From: Thermomonas sp.
GTDB lineage: Bacteria; Pseudomonadota; Gammaproteobacteria; Xanthomonadales; Xanthomonadaceae
Reading direction: 5' to 3'
DNA: 64,000 bases
Assembly: GCF_029945965.1 (NCBI RefSeq)
Contig: NZ_JAQSDO010000020.1
Coordinates: 329,007-393,006, forward strand
Position 1 is the first letter of the stretch; every line of letters starts with the position of its first letter. The notes beneath the pieces are model-generated. The model was not told the DNA's origin and ran no database searches. It saw only the letters and a list, made by a program, of their open reading frames with translations. A program made the position numbers and the translations under genes. Below, one piece after another: positions 1 to 8,820 of this stretch.

Positions 1-428
1 ACCACACGGGTGGCGCGCCGCACATCATGGCGCAAGAAGAGTGTGTGGGCGAGCCGGTTCGCTGGCGTCATGGTACGAGGCACTATGACATGGTTCAGGT
101 CGTAGGCTACGCTTATCGAACGGAGGTTCTCAGGTAGCGAAGGTAGTAATGTCCGTGTACCCACGAACCAGTCCAGGCGATCATGGGCAATGAGGCTGGG
201 AGCTAGATACTTAAGCCAAAAATATCCGCCGAGATGAGTAAGTTGCCATTCGTGCTGCCGCTCGATCCAGCGTTGCGATGGTAGTGCTACCGAAGGTGAA
301 TACGGCGAGTAGGCAAAGAACTCGGCGTCAGGAAACGCGGCGTCCAATGTATGGCATAACTCTAGAACGTAGCGGCCTATGCCCGATAATTGCCCTGCCA
401 ACGGACGGGCATCGATTCCGATCCTCAT
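1..428 (-). CDS. Glycosyltransferase family 4, N-terminal part (cut by window edge)
   Basis: The reading frame runs off the left edge, so only the first 142 residues are present. It starts at the ATG at 428 with MRIGIDARPLAGQLSGIGRY, the usual opening of GT-B fold family 4 glycosyltransferases: beta1, the glycine-rich nucleotide-sugar loop and a GIGRY acceptor-side motif. The rest reads as a typical N-terminal Rossmann half (a YDLNH segment near residue 113). The C-terminal donor-binding half lies outside the window. It is the last visible gene of the minus-strand polysaccharide operon, 25 bases after the GT2 gene. It probably adds one sugar to a lipid-linked O-antigen or exopolysaccharide unit at the inner face of the cytoplasmic membrane. 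The donor and acceptor cannot be read from the sequence. The base composition is AT-richer than the window average. Confidence 0.85.
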   Translation of the reverse strand, partial: MRIGIDARPLAGQLSGIGRYVLELCHTLDAAFPDAEFFAYSPYSPSVALPSQRWIERQHEWQLTHLGGYFWLKYLAPSLIAHDRLDWFVGTRTLLPSLPENLRSISVAYDLNHVIVPRTMTPANRLAHTLFLRHDVRRATRV

Positions 429-453
429 GTTGAAGCTCGCAGAATCTGTATAT

Positions 454-1668
454 TCATGAAAGCCAGTCGAGAACGGTTTCGAGAACAAAATTTCTTGCTC
501 TTTCGATCCGGTGACGTGTTTCTCGAGCGATGGTGGACAGCAAATAGCGAAATGTAAAAACCGTGTGGTGTAGTGTGCGAAGTGTATGGGCTAGTATTGC
601 GGCGTCCGCAACGTTTGAAGCCGCATAAATGTGCGTGTTTATGGTGGTTAGTAAATATCTTTCGGGTTTTAACGGCAGGCGTTTGGCCAAACGCAATTGA
701 CGATTAATCGTCTGCTCCGAAATCGAATTGATCGACGCGATTCTCATGCAATCTGCACGCGTTTGTTCAATATCAGTGCTGGGCGCCACACGTATTGCTA
801 GTGCAAGTTGACTCTCAATGTCGTCTTGTGGAGTCTTTCTTCGAAGATGAGCAGCTTGCAAGTAGCACTCATATGTGAGGAGCGAAAGTGACTTGACAGG
901 AATATCGCCAAGCATGGCGTGAAACGGAATGGTATTTTCGGACAGGTATTGATTGGAGGCTGCGGGATTTTCACAGCCGAAAAAAGAAGCGCCATTACTG
1001 TGGTGAGAAACGCCTGCTACGCTTACGGGCTCATCGACCATGAGATAATCCCCTGCAACCGAGCTGATCGCGATCGCAGAATATATATCAGGGGTAATGG
1101 ATAGAAAGAAAGATCCGTTATTGACACGAGCAGAATTGACTAGGGAGATTTCCACAAAACCCCCGGTATAAAGCCAGGGGAGTTCCATGTAAGAAGCGCT
1201 ACCACGCAATAACTTTCCAAGCCAAGCTTGCCCATTCCGTCTTTCGACTTTTCGCCCAAGCGGAACAGACAGGCGATTTTCATTGCCTCCGGTCCCCGGC
1301 CAATAATAATGACACCAACGTGTTGTAATCGCTTTGCAGTCGGTTTGACCAATGAGTGCGCCAATTCGCTCCAATCCACCTGGTAGAAGTCCGTCGTCGT
1401 CGCCGAGGAAAGTAACCCAGCCATGAGTTACATGCGACAGCGCAAACTCCCAGTTGTGCGACATACTGATGCGGCGCCCAGTGTTGAGGTACCTGATGCG
1501 CGAGTCTCCGAAGGACTCCACCACCTGCCGGGTCTGATCCTGACTGAAATTATCACTGACGATGATTTGTACGTCATCGTAGTCCTGCTGGACGACGGTG
1601 CGCAGTGCATGGACCAAGGTATCGGCGCGTTCCCTGGTGGGAATGATTACGTTGATTCGAGGGCGCAT
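454..1668 (-). CDS. Glycosyltransferase family 2
   Basis: A 404-residue GT-A fold enzyme. The first 95 residues hold the family 2 signature: INVIIPTRERADTL at the start, VSDN near residue 38-40, and a metal/nucleotide-binding acidic triplet in FLGDDDG (residues 90-92). The rest is less conserved and ends in a basic, possibly membrane-associated helix. No transmembrane segment is evident. It sits 31 bases after the flippase gene and 25 bases before the GT4 gene, so it is part of the same transcript and most likely adds a sugar to the repeat unit. The gene is clearly AT-richer than the sugar-nucleotide genes of the same operon, which fits the exchangeable glycosyltransferase part of a polysaccharide locus. 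Donor and linkage are unknown. Confidence 0.85.
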   Translation of the reverse strand: MRPRINVIIPTRERADTLVHALRTVVQQDYDDVQIIVSDNFSQDQTRQVVESFGDSRIRYLNTGRRISMSHNWEFALSHVTHGWVTFLGDDDGLLPGGLERIGALIGQTDCKAITTRWCHYYWPGTGGNENRLSVPLGRKVERRNGQAWLGKLLRGSASYMELPWLYTGGFVEISLVNSARVNNGSFFLSITPDIYSAIAISSVAGDYLMVDEPVSVAGVSHHSNGASFFGCENPAASNQYLSENTIPFHAMLGDIPVKSLSLLTYECYLQAAHLRRKTPQDDIESQLALAIRVAPSTDIEQTRADCMRIASINSISEQTINRQLRLAKRLPLKPERYLLTTINTHIYAASNVADAAILAHTLRTLHHTVFTFRYLLSTIARETRHRIERARNFVLETVLDWLS

Positions 1669-1699
1669 GTCGTCAGTGTGGCGGCTGCGAGCGAGCTTG

Positions 1700-3202
1700 T
1701 CAGCTCTGAATCGATTCTGGGACTCGCGACCTCTTGGATCGAAGTACAGCGGTCGCCGTCGCGCTTGCCATAACTACCAGACTCGCCGTCCCGGCCAATA
1801 GCAAGAGGCCGGAGAGGGTGCGAGGAAGGGGGGCAATAAAAATACGCGCGCAACCCGCGGTTACTCCTGCCGTCAAGGCCGCCGGCAATACGTCAAATTT
1901 GTACCACCGCGCCATCTCACGCGGCAGCAGTCGCCGGTGCATCAGCGGAATGCTGATCAGCACGTAGGCCAAGTTGAGCGCGACCCACATTATTGCGGCG
2001 CCGGTCATGCCGTAATGTCGTGCCAGCCACCAGGTGCCGGGAATGACCAGTAGCACGGCCACGATGTTCTGCTGGATGGCGAGACGGGTCCAGCCGTAGG
2101 CCAGCTGCAAGGCGTAGGGCAGATTCATCAGCCCGTTAAGCGCGGTCCCCAAAGCGAGCAGCGCCAGCACCGGGCCACTTTTTGCCGCAAGTAACGGATC
2201 ACCGGTCCAGAGACGCAGGATGTCGGCGGCGAAAAACACCAGCATCGCGGCGACCGAACACACCACCACCGCCAGCAACTGGTTGCTGTGGTGGTAGAGG
2301 TCGATCAGGCGATCGCGCTCGCCGCTGGCCACTAACGCGCAGTAGCGTGGATACAACGCGCTGAAAAACGGATGGATGACTCGCGCTAGCGCGGCGGCGA
2401 CGGCCGCGGCCACGGTGTAGTAGCCGAATTCGTCCAACGGCAACAGTTTGGACAGGATGATGCGATCAGACTGCATCAACAGGAACGACAGCGCCAGGAT
2501 CGCCGTCATGCCCAAGGCAAAAGCGTGCACTTCGCGCAGCAAGCTGCCACTGGCCTTGGCGGGGCGCGAGCCCGCCGGCAGCAGCCGCCAAAACACATGG
2601 TGAAACACCAGGGTTTGTAGTGCTGCAACTGCGACCTGCCACAGCAAGAACGCTTCCAGGGTGGGCGACCACAGCCAAAGCACTAGCGCCGCGCCGGCCG
2701 CACGCAGCGTTGCGAAGCAGGCATTGAGGGCATTGAGGAGCACCTGGCGTTCGATTCCGCTGAAACCTCCAACGTAAAATCCAGTCGGCCACTGCAAAGC
2801 GGCCGCCACGCCCATAAGCGCGATCGCCTGAGCGAGATCTTCGCGACCAAGGTCGACGGGGTTAAGCCAATGCGTGGCAATTGGACCACTGGCCAGCAGG
2901 GTCAGGCCGGCAACCAGCAGGCCAAGTGGCCAGTAAACCCACTCCAACGTCCGCACCAGGTCGCGAATTTCATCCGCTGCGCGCCCGGCCTGCAGCCGCC
3001 GCGCCAGCTCGCGGTTGATCGTGGCCGACAGGCCGAAATCGAGGATTGCAAAGAACGCCTGCAGGCTCAGGAAGAAGCCGACCATGCCGTAGGCCTCGAT
3101 ACCCAGGAAACGGATGTAGATCGGCAAAAATACCAACCCAATCATGGCCGCCCATGCCTGACCGGCGAAGTTTGCGAAGACGTTGTTGCGCAGCCGGGTC
3201 AT
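1700..3202 (-). CDS. Wzx-like polysaccharide flippase
   Basis: A 500-residue integral membrane protein of the MOP/polysaccharide-synthase superfamily. It opens with MTRLRNNVFANFAGQAWAAM and the motif LPIYIRFLGIEAYGMVGF, typical of O-antigen flippases, and has about 12 to 14 hydrophobic helices. It would move undecaprenyl-diphosphate-linked repeat units across the inner membrane. The neighbours are glycosyltransferases downstream and sugar-modifying enzymes upstream. No Wzy polymerase or ABC exporter is visible, so the polymerisation gene must lie outside the window. The ATG at 3202 gives a start 37 bases after the preceding gene. The family is clear; its substrate is not. Confidence 0.88.
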   Translation of the reverse strand: MTRLRNNVFANFAGQAWAAMIGLVFLPIYIRFLGIEAYGMVGFFLSLQAFFAILDFGLSATINRELARRLQAGRAADEIRDLVRTLEWVYWPLGLLVAGLTLLASGPIATHWLNPVDLGREDLAQAIALMGVAAALQWPTGFYVGGFSGIERQVLLNALNACFATLRAAGAALVLWLWSPTLEAFLLWQVAVAALQTLVFHHVFWRLLPAGSRPAKASGSLLREVHAFALGMTAILALSFLLMQSDRIILSKLLPLDEFGYYTVAAAVAAALARVIHPFFSALYPRYCALVASGERDRLIDLYHHSNQLLAVVVCSVAAMLVFFAADILRLWTGDPLLAAKSGPVLALLALGTALNGLMNLPYALQLAYGWTRLAIQQNIVAVLLVIPGTWWLARHYGMTGAAIMWVALNLAYVLISIPLMHRRLLPREMARWYKFDVLPAALTAGVTAGCARIFIAPLPRTLSGLLLLAGTASLVVMASATATAVLRSKRSRVPESIQS

Positions 3203-3239
3203 GCGTCACCGAAGAGCGTTCGAATCGTGGCCAAAGTAG

Positions 3240-4046
3240 CTACTTCACACGACGAAGATAGCCGTCGGGGGCGACGGTAATTAGCAGTTTGGCCTCGATG
3301 TCCTGATCAATAGCCAGTTGAAGTGGGCTGCCATCGGCCGCAGCTCGCCCTTCCTCCCGCAACCGGCGCAGGTATTCCCAGACGGCCGTCTTGGGGTTGT
3401 CGCCCTTGCCCCAGGGGCGGTCCGGGAACATGTCTTCTGGCAGGTCCTCGACCACCGTATCAAACACGATGCAGTAGCTGCCCCGGCTGACCAGCGGGGC
3501 ATAGGCCTCCAGCTCGGCGAGGACGTGGTCATGGGTATGGTTTGAGTCGAGGATGACCAGTACGCGTTCGTGGCCCTGCGCCGCCGCGTGCACGCGGGCG
3601 ATGATGTCAGGATCGATCGACGATCCCTGGATCATATCGATCCGATGTGCCATCGGGTGCGCTTCGATCACGGCGCGGTTGTGCGCGCGGATGTCGATGT
3701 CGACGCCGAGCACGCGGCGGCGGGCGGTGCGTGGATCGAGCACTTCCACCGCCTGCACGGCGTCGGAGTAGTCGAGCAGCGCCAGCAACGACGCGCTAAG
3801 GATCAGCGAGCCGCCGTGCGCAATACCGGTCTCGATGATCAGGTCGGGCCGCACCTCCCAGATGATTTCCTGCAGCGCGATCATATCCTGTGGGTACTGG
3901 ATGATCGGGCGTCCGAGCCAGAAGAAGTTGTAGGAATACTGTGCCGAGATTGAGCTGTTGGTCAGTGCGCGTGCATCTGCTTGTAAAAGCGTGTTATCGC
4001 GGATGGCAGCTATGCGTTCTCTGGATTCTTCTCGAAAATCGCTCAT
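3240..4046 (-). CDS. CmcI-family O-methyltransferase / hydroxylase-like protein
   Basis: A 268-residue protein of the CmcI family, named after the cephalosporin hydroxylase locus and common in polysaccharide clusters as sugar O-methyltransferases. The Rossmann core shows LIIETGIAHGGSLI (SAM-binding loop, about residues 63-76), GVDIDIR, and VLVILDSNHTHDHVL. The start at 4046 is chosen because its ATG overlaps the TGA of the upstream methyltransferase (ATGA), and because a longer frame upstream encodes only basic low-complexity sequence. The likely role is methylation of a sugar hydroxyl in the surface glycan. Assignment to methylation rather than hydroxylation is inference from related polysaccharide loci. 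Confidence 0.82.
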   Translation of the reverse strand: MSDFREESRERIAAIRDNTLLQADARALTNSSISAQYSYNFFWLGRPIIQYPQDMIALQEIIWEVRPDLIIETGIAHGGSLILSASLLALLDYSDAVQAVEVLDPRTARRRVLGVDIDIRAHNRAVIEAHPMAHRIDMIQGSSIDPDIIARVHAAAQGHERVLVILDSNHTHDHVLAELEAYAPLVSRGSYCIVFDTVVEDLPEDMFPDRPWGKGDNPKTAVWEYLRRLREEGRAAADGSPLQLAIDQDIEAKLLITVAPDGYLRRVK

Positions 4047-5107
4047 GATCTGTCCACGGGAATATAGTTGAAGTCGGGTCCGGCCAGCGTCCGGATTTCT
4101 TCCAGGTAGTTGGAGTTCATCACGAAAATCACGGCGTTGTCGGCTATTTGCGACACTCCGTAATCCGGGGCAAGCACCGGCAGGCCGCTGGCTGCCAAGA
4201 ATTTTCCCTGTTTGGCCGGATTGATGTCGATAGCGAAATCCAAGGACAGGCCCCGATTGATTGCGTGGTGCGAGAACATCACCCCCTTGGCTGCACCGCC
4301 CCAGACGATGTGTTGCGGAGCGTGGGCGCCTTGGTCGAGGCAATGATCAATATTGGCGAAAAAATCACCGGGTATGGAGACAGGAGCATGTGGACCGAAA
4401 GTCGCAGGGTCTCGGAGTGACGACAGCTCCGCAACCGCGTACAGGTACTGACCGCCAAACAGGTGGCCCGACTCGCGAACCGTTGCGAACATCCGGTTGA
4501 AGTCCGTGAGGCGGAAGTAGTTCACATGTTCGTAGAACACATCGAACCAAGTGCGCTTGCGCAGAATCCAGTCCAGGCAGGGGACTTCGATGTAGACCGT
4601 GCCTTGGTCGCCATTCGCGCGCCGGATCGTGTCCAGGAAGGCCAGCGGTTGCGGAATGTGCTCCAGAACGTGTCGCATGACGATGGCATCACCACGGATG
4701 CCAAGTTCCGGTTCAAACCGTGCCTTGGTGATGTAGGGCGAATCGCCCTCGTATGCCGGGTCCACGCCCCAGGCATCGTGGCCATCGTTGCGTAATTGAT
4801 CGAGAAATGCGCCCTTGCCGCATCCAATCTCAAGGATGCGCGCGGAGCGGAAATGCCGTTCAAGCGTGGCGAGCACTTCCGACAGATGTTCCTGGAACAT
4901 CGACGAGTGGCCCTGCTCGTTCTGGTAGCTCTTGTCGTAGTCGAGTTTGCGCGGATCGAAGGCGATGTTGCTGACTAGTCCAGTAGCATCGTCCTGCATC
5001 AGTATTACGTCACCACGTGGACAGGCTCGTGCCGCAGCTACCGTATCGAACATCTTGTTCTGGTAGACTGGGACGTCTTGTAGCCGCAACAGTTCTCGCG
5101 CACTCAT
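4043..5107 (-). CDS. Class I SAM methyltransferase with C-terminal Methyltransf_14-like domain
   Basis: A 354-residue protein. A SAM-binding Rossmann domain begins around residue 85 (ARILEIGCGKGAFLDQL), with the later motif RHVLEHIPQPLAFLDTI. The C-terminal third (VWGGAAKGVMF, then DINPAKQGKFL) resembles the C-terminal domain of sugar C-methyltransferases, as in the neighbouring gene at 5946. Its N-terminus (LQDVPVYQNKMF) corresponds to the spot where relatives carry a zinc-binding four-cysteine knuckle, but that knuckle is not intact here. Both ends are coupled by ATGA overlaps: the start at 5107 overlaps the stop of the reductase gene, and its stop overlaps the next start. It probably methylates a nucleotide sugar or glycan. 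Substrate unknown. Confidence 0.82.
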   Translation of the reverse strand: MSARELLRLQDVPVYQNKMFDTVAAARACPRGDVILMQDDATGLVSNIAFDPRKLDYDKSYQNEQGHSSMFQEHLSEVLATLERHFRSARILEIGCGKGAFLDQLRNDGHDAWGVDPAYEGDSPYITKARFEPELGIRGDAIVMRHVLEHIPQPLAFLDTIRRANGDQGTVYIEVPCLDWILRKRTWFDVFYEHVNYFRLTDFNRMFATVRESGHLFGGQYLYAVAELSSLRDPATFGPHAPVSIPGDFFANIDHCLDQGAHAPQHIVWGGAAKGVMFSHHAINRGLSLDFAIDINPAKQGKFLAASGLPVLAPDYGVSQIADNAVIFVMNSNYLEEIRTLAGPDFNYIPVDRS

Positions 5108-5943
5108 GGCGTCCCCAATAACGAATGAAGTTTCATGGTGCTTCCCCAAAATGCATGGGGTTCATACTCGGGATAAGGATATACGCCCAGTTTCAGCGTC
5201 AGGTCGGCACCCCATTCGGAAAGCCATGCACGCGCCCAGGACACCACTGGTTTCGCGGTACCACCACACACGTTGACCACGCCTGCATCCGGTGCCTCCA
5301 ACGCAAGCGCACACAGATACGCGGCAGCGGCGTCGATTGGAAGGAAATCTCTTTGTTGGTCACCGGGAGACATGGGGAACTCAGTCGCGCCAGCTTCGAC
5401 GGCCGTTCGCAACTGGGAATACAACGAGGTGGGTGCCTGGCCTGGTCCATATAGGTAGAACAGTCGTGCCCACGCAAGCTGCAGTCCGTCCGCTGCCACG
5501 CAGGCATCGAGATGCTCGCGCAAGCGGTCTTTGGCTTGGCCATAGGCAGTGATTGGGGCGGTACGCAGTGACTCGTCGAGGCAGCCTGATTGCATGCCGT
5601 ACTCGAGGCAGGTACCCGCCACGACCAGACGACGAAGCCCGGCGTTCACGCAAGCATCAAGGAAACCGATCTGTCGCGGCAGCTCACTCTCCAGGTGCGT
5701 TGCTGCACGATAGTCCGGGAGACCACTCCAAGCGAGATGCAGCAACACGTCCGGGCGCCCGATCGAGTCATACATGTGTGCGTTGTCGGCGCCGATGTCC
5801 AGTTCGACGGGAGTCACCGATGGGCTGATGGAAGCATCGGGGTGTCGCGCAATTGCTATGACGTCGATGCCACGTCGTGCGGCAAGTTGTCGCACGACAT
5901 GACGTCCGATGAATCCACTGGATCCAGTGACAGCAACCCGCAT
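5104..5943 (-). CDS. NAD(P)-dependent sugar epimerase/reductase (extended SDR)
   Basis: A 279-residue short-chain dehydrogenase of the extended (epimerase/dehydratase) type. The nucleotide-binding motif GSSGFIG is at residues 7-13, followed by LLHLAW, the catalytic Ser/Thr region AGTCLEYG, and the Tyr-x3-Lys pair in AYGQAK. Relatives include CDP-paratose/abequose synthases and 4-ketoreductases of deoxysugar pathways. Placed directly after the C-methyltransferase (2-base gap) in an operon that starts with rfbF and rfbG, it is the best candidate for the enzyme that reduces the C4 keto group of a CDP-linked, C3-methylated 6-deoxyhexose. The start at 5943 is the ATG immediately before MRVAVTGSSGFIG. 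The exact stereochemistry cannot be inferred. Confidence 0.83.
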   Translation of the reverse strand: MRVAVTGSSGFIGRHVVRQLAARRGIDVIAIARHPDASISPSVTPVELDIGADNAHMYDSIGRPDVLLHLAWSGLPDYRAATHLESELPRQIGFLDACVNAGLRRLVVAGTCLEYGMQSGCLDESLRTAPITAYGQAKDRLREHLDACVAADGLQLAWARLFYLYGPGQAPTSLYSQLRTAVEAGATEFPMSPGDQQRDFLPIDAAAAYLCALALEAPDAGVVNVCGGTAKPVVSWARAWLSEWGADLTLKLGVYPYPEYEPHAFWGSTMKLHSLLGTP

Positions 5944-5945
5944 GT

Positions 5946-7169
5946 TCAAAGAACCTCCAGACTCGGCACCGCAACCACGAATTTCCCACCCCATTCACGG
6001 ATGTACGCGAGCTGCGCCGTGATCTCTTCGCGCAGGTTCCAGGGCAGGACTACCACGAAGTCCGGCTTGGCCTCGCGCAAGTGCTGTTCGTCGACGACCG
6101 GGATGCGCGCGCCGGGCAGGTAGCGTCCCTGCTTGTGCGGCGAGGCATCGGCGACGAAGGCCAGCAGGTCAGTTCGCACGCCGGCGAAGTTGAGCAGGGT
6201 GTTGCCCTTCGCCGCTGCGCCATAACCGGCGACCTGTTTGCCGTTACGTTTCTGCAGAAGCAGGAACGTCAGGAAATCATTCTTTACCACCTCGGCGACC
6301 GACTGGAAGCCCTGGTACCAAGTCAGCTCGAACATCCCGGCGGCCTGTTCCTTCGCCAGCATCGCCGCCACCGCAGGCGTTCCGGGGTGCATGGCGTCGT
6401 CGCGGCAGGCCCAGATACGCAACGAACCACCATGGGTAAGCAGCGATTCCACATCCCACACGCGCAGGCCGTGCGCCGCAAGAATCCGACACGTCGTATG
6501 CAACGACAGATAGGAAAAATGCTCGTGGTAGACCGTATCGAACTGGCGGTTGGCGACCAGCTCCAGCAGATGCGGGAACTCGATCGTGACCACGCCCTGT
6601 GGTGCAAGCAGCGCCGCAAAGCCGGCAACGAAGTCGTTTATGTCGGGGACATGCGCGAGCACGTTGTTGGCGACGATCAGGTCGGCGTGGCCACGACGAT
6701 TGGCGAATCCACGCGCGAACGCCTCGCCGAAGAATCGTTCTTCGGTTTCGATCCCGCGCATGCGGGCCGCCTGCGCGGTGCCGGCGGTTGGTTCGACGCC
6801 GACGCAGGGAATGTCACGCGCGCTGACGTATTGCAGCAGGTAGCCGTCGTTGGACGCTACTTCGACCACCAGACTGCCGGCGTCGAGTGACAATCGCGGC
6901 ACGACTGCCGACACGTAATGTTCGGCGTGTTGCAGCCACGAGCGCGAGTACGACGAAAAATAAGCGTAGTCCGGTGCAAACAGTTGTTCGTGGTGCTGGA
7001 CCTCATCGACCTGGACAAGATGACATTGCGCGCAGGTGTACAGCTTCAGCGGAAACCATGCCTCGGGTGCTTGCAGCGCTTCATGGGACAGGAAGGCGTT
7101 CGACGGCGGCGCCGTACCAAGGTCCAGGAACACGTCGCGCAAGAGCGTCCCGCAGAAACGGCACTTCAT
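5946..7169 (-). CDS. NDP-hexose C-methyltransferase (zinc-knuckle, TylCIII-like architecture)
   Basis: A 407-residue protein with the three-part layout of sugar C3-methyltransferases. An N-terminal zinc knuckle has Cys3-x2-Cys6 and Cys46-x2-Cys49. A SAM-binding domain carries the family-specific motif VEVASNDGYLL (near residue 104). A C-terminal domain contains GYGAAAKGNTLLNF. TylC3 and related enzymes add a methyl group to C3 of a 4-keto-6-deoxy nucleotide sugar. The upstream genes make CDP-4-keto-6-deoxyglucose and act on it with an RmlC-like epimerase, so the likely substrate is a CDP-4-keto-6-deoxyhexose. The ATG at 7169 overlaps the TGA of the epimerase gene, giving translational coupling. 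Family membership is clear; substrate is inference. Confidence 0.86.
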   Translation of the reverse strand: MKCRFCGTLLRDVFLDLGTAPPSNAFLSHEALQAPEAWFPLKLYTCAQCHLVQVDEVQHHEQLFAPDYAYFSSYSRSWLQHAEHYVSAVVPRLSLDAGSLVVEVASNDGYLLQYVSARDIPCVGVEPTAGTAQAARMRGIETEERFFGEAFARGFANRRGHADLIVANNVLAHVPDINDFVAGFAALLAPQGVVTIEFPHLLELVANRQFDTVYHEHFSYLSLHTTCRILAAHGLRVWDVESLLTHGGSLRIWACRDDAMHPGTPAVAAMLAKEQAAGMFELTWYQGFQSVAEVVKNDFLTFLLLQKRNGKQVAGYGAAAKGNTLLNFAGVRTDLLAFVADASPHKQGRYLPGARIPVVDEQHLREAKPDFVVVLPWNLREEITAQLAYIREWGGKFVVAVPSLEVL

Positions 7170-7717
7170 GCCTGTACTCCCACGAAGGTGTCGTCGAGCA
7201 GTGGATGCGCACGGTCGCGGTCTGACACATGGATCGGCGGCAGCGGCCAGTCGATCGCCAGGCGCGGATCATCATGACGCAGCCCGCCTTCGCAAGCAGG
7301 CGTCCACGGCGTGGTGTGGAAGTACAGCAGTTGCACGTCATCACTCAAGGCCTGGAAGCCGTGCGCAAAGCCTTCAGGAATGAAGATGGCCCGCGGTTCT
7401 GCCGCGCGCAGTTCGATCGCGTGCCACTTCAGGAAGGTTGGCGATCCGACACGCACGTCGATTGCAACGTCGAAGGCATGCCCGCGCACGCAACGGATCA
7501 GCTTTGCCTCCGCTGCAGGTTCGCGCTGGAAGTGCATGCCACGCACGCTACCGCGCTCGGCGGTCGTCGAGAGGTTGACCTGGACGAAGCGCAGGCCTGC
7601 ACGCAACGGTGCCCATTCCTGTTCGCAGAACAGGCGCTCGAACGATCCGCGGGCGTCAGCATTCGACACGGTTTGCACAATCTGCAGGCCTGCCAATGGC
7701 GTCGGCAACAGCTTCAT
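7166..7717 (-). CDS. RmlC-like nucleotide-sugar 3(,5)-epimerase, catalytic Tyr replaced by Trp
   Basis: A 183-residue cupin close in length to RmlC (dTDP-4-dehydrorhamnose 3,5-epimerase). The catalytic-base region RGMHFQ (His62), the cupin strand VRGHAFDVAIDVR and the segment IPEGFAHGFQ are all kept. Where RmlC enzymes have a Tyr in the T-x2-Tyr-x-Pro motif (the catalytic acid), this protein has TTPWTP with Trp138, by alignment by eye. This suggests a changed epimerisation outcome, for example at C3 only. It works on the product of RfbG, so the substrate should be CDP-linked; the AscE 5-epimerase of the ascarylose pathway is a CDP-acting relative. The start at 7717 is the ATG that overlaps the rfbG TGA. 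A start three codons upstream is also possible. Confidence 0.85.
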   Translation of the reverse strand: MKLLPTPLAGLQIVQTVSNADARGSFERLFCEQEWAPLRAGLRFVQVNLSTTAERGSVRGMHFQREPAAEAKLIRCVRGHAFDVAIDVRVGSPTFLKWHAIELRAAEPRAIFIPEGFAHGFQALSDDVQLLYFHTTPWTPACEGGLRHDDPRLAIDWPLPPIHVSDRDRAHPLLDDTFVGVQA

Positions 7718-8820
7718 GTCGCCCATTCCAGGCCGGCGCTGCGCGCATCGTCCACATAGGCGACGAGATCGTCGCGGCTGCACACGCTGCCGCCTGTGGA
7801 GTAGGCGCGGTACCACTGCGCGGTGCGTTGCAGGGTCGTGTCCGCGTTCCATACCGGACGCCATGCGAGTTCGCGCGCGGCTTTGCTGCAGTCCAGAGAG
7901 AGTTGCCCGGCTTCATGCGGATGCGGGCCGGCATCGGTTTCGACCTTTACCTTGGGGAACTCGCGCTGAAGGCGGGCGACAACATCGCCGACGGTGAGGG
8001 TGGCATCAGCGGCAGGTCCGAAATTCCAGGCGTCACCGCCCGCCGTTCCGCTGAGCAATGCCTGTGCTGCACGAAGGTAGCCAGAGAGCGGGTCCAGCAC
8101 GTGCTGCCATGGACGGGTCGCCCGCGGATTACGGATGCGCAACGTCCGGCCGCTCGACGTGGCTCGCATGAAGTCGGGCACCAGCCGGTCCTCGCCCCAG
8201 TCGCCGCCGCCGATGACATTGCCCGCGCGCGCGGTCGCCAGTTGCACCGTGTGCCCGCGGCCGTCGTCAAAATCGAAGTAGCTACGCCGATAGCAGGTCG
8301 ACACCAATTCGGCGCAGGCTTTCGAGGTGCTGTACGGGTCGTGCCCGCCGAGGCGATCGTCCTCGCGGTAAACGTCCGGCACGGCATGCGGTTCGTAGAC
8401 CTTGTCGGTGGTTGCGTTGATCACAACGCGTACCGAAGGGCACACCCGCACCGCGTCGAGCAGGTGCACGAGTCCGCCGACATTGGTGTCGAATGTGGTT
8501 GCAGGCTCGCGATAGCTGCGTCGCACCAGTGGCTGCGCGGCGAGGTGGAAAATGACCTCAGGCGCGGCTGCGGCGATGGCGGCAGTCACGGCTGCGGCAT
8601 CGCGCAAGTCGATGCGCGCCTCGTGCTTGAGCTGCAGATTGAGTAGCTGCCAGTGTGACGGGTCGGTATCGGGGTCGAGTGCGAGCCCGCTGACTTCGGC
8701 CCCAAGCGCCTGCAGCCAAAGCACCAGCCACGAGCCCTTGAACCCGGTGTGGCCGGTCACCAGGACGCGGCGGCCAGCGTAAAGACCACCAAATAATGGA
8801 TTTAATCCCAGCGCTTCCAA
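7714..8820 (-). CDS. rfbG: CDP-glucose 4,6-dehydratase
   Basis: A 368-residue extended SDR. The nucleotide-binding motif TGHTGFKG lies at residues 22-29 from the chosen start. It continues with [22 protein letters not shown] and [10 protein letters not shown] (Tyr-x3-Lys), all diagnostic of CDP-glucose 4,6-dehydratase (RfbG/DdhB). It makes CDP-4-keto-6-deoxy-D-glucose from CDP-glucose. No ATG or GTG fits the expected N-terminus. A TTG at 8820 gives [12 protein letters not shown] ahead of the core and the usual family length of about 360 residues. That start overlaps the end of rfbF by 19 bases, implying coupled translation. The stop overlaps the start of the epimerase gene. Confidence 0.93.
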   Translation of the reverse strand: MEALGLNPLFGGLYAGRRVLVTGHTGFKGSWLVLWLQALGAEVSGLALDPDTDPSHWQLLNLQLKHEARIDLRDAAAVTAAIAAAAPEVIFHLAAQPLVRRSYREPATTFDTNVGGLVHLLDAVRVCPSVRVVINATTDKVYEPHAVPDVYREDDRLGGHDPYSTSKACAELVSTCYRRSYFDFDDGRGHTVQLATARAGNVIGGGDWGEDRLVPDFMRATSSGRTLRIRNPRATRPWQHVLDPLSGYLRAAQALLSGTAGGDAWNFGPAADATLTVGDVVARLQREFPKVKVETDAGPHPHEAGQLSLDCSKAARELAWRPVWNADTTLQRTAQWYRAYSTGGSVCSRDDLVAYVDDARSAGLEWAT

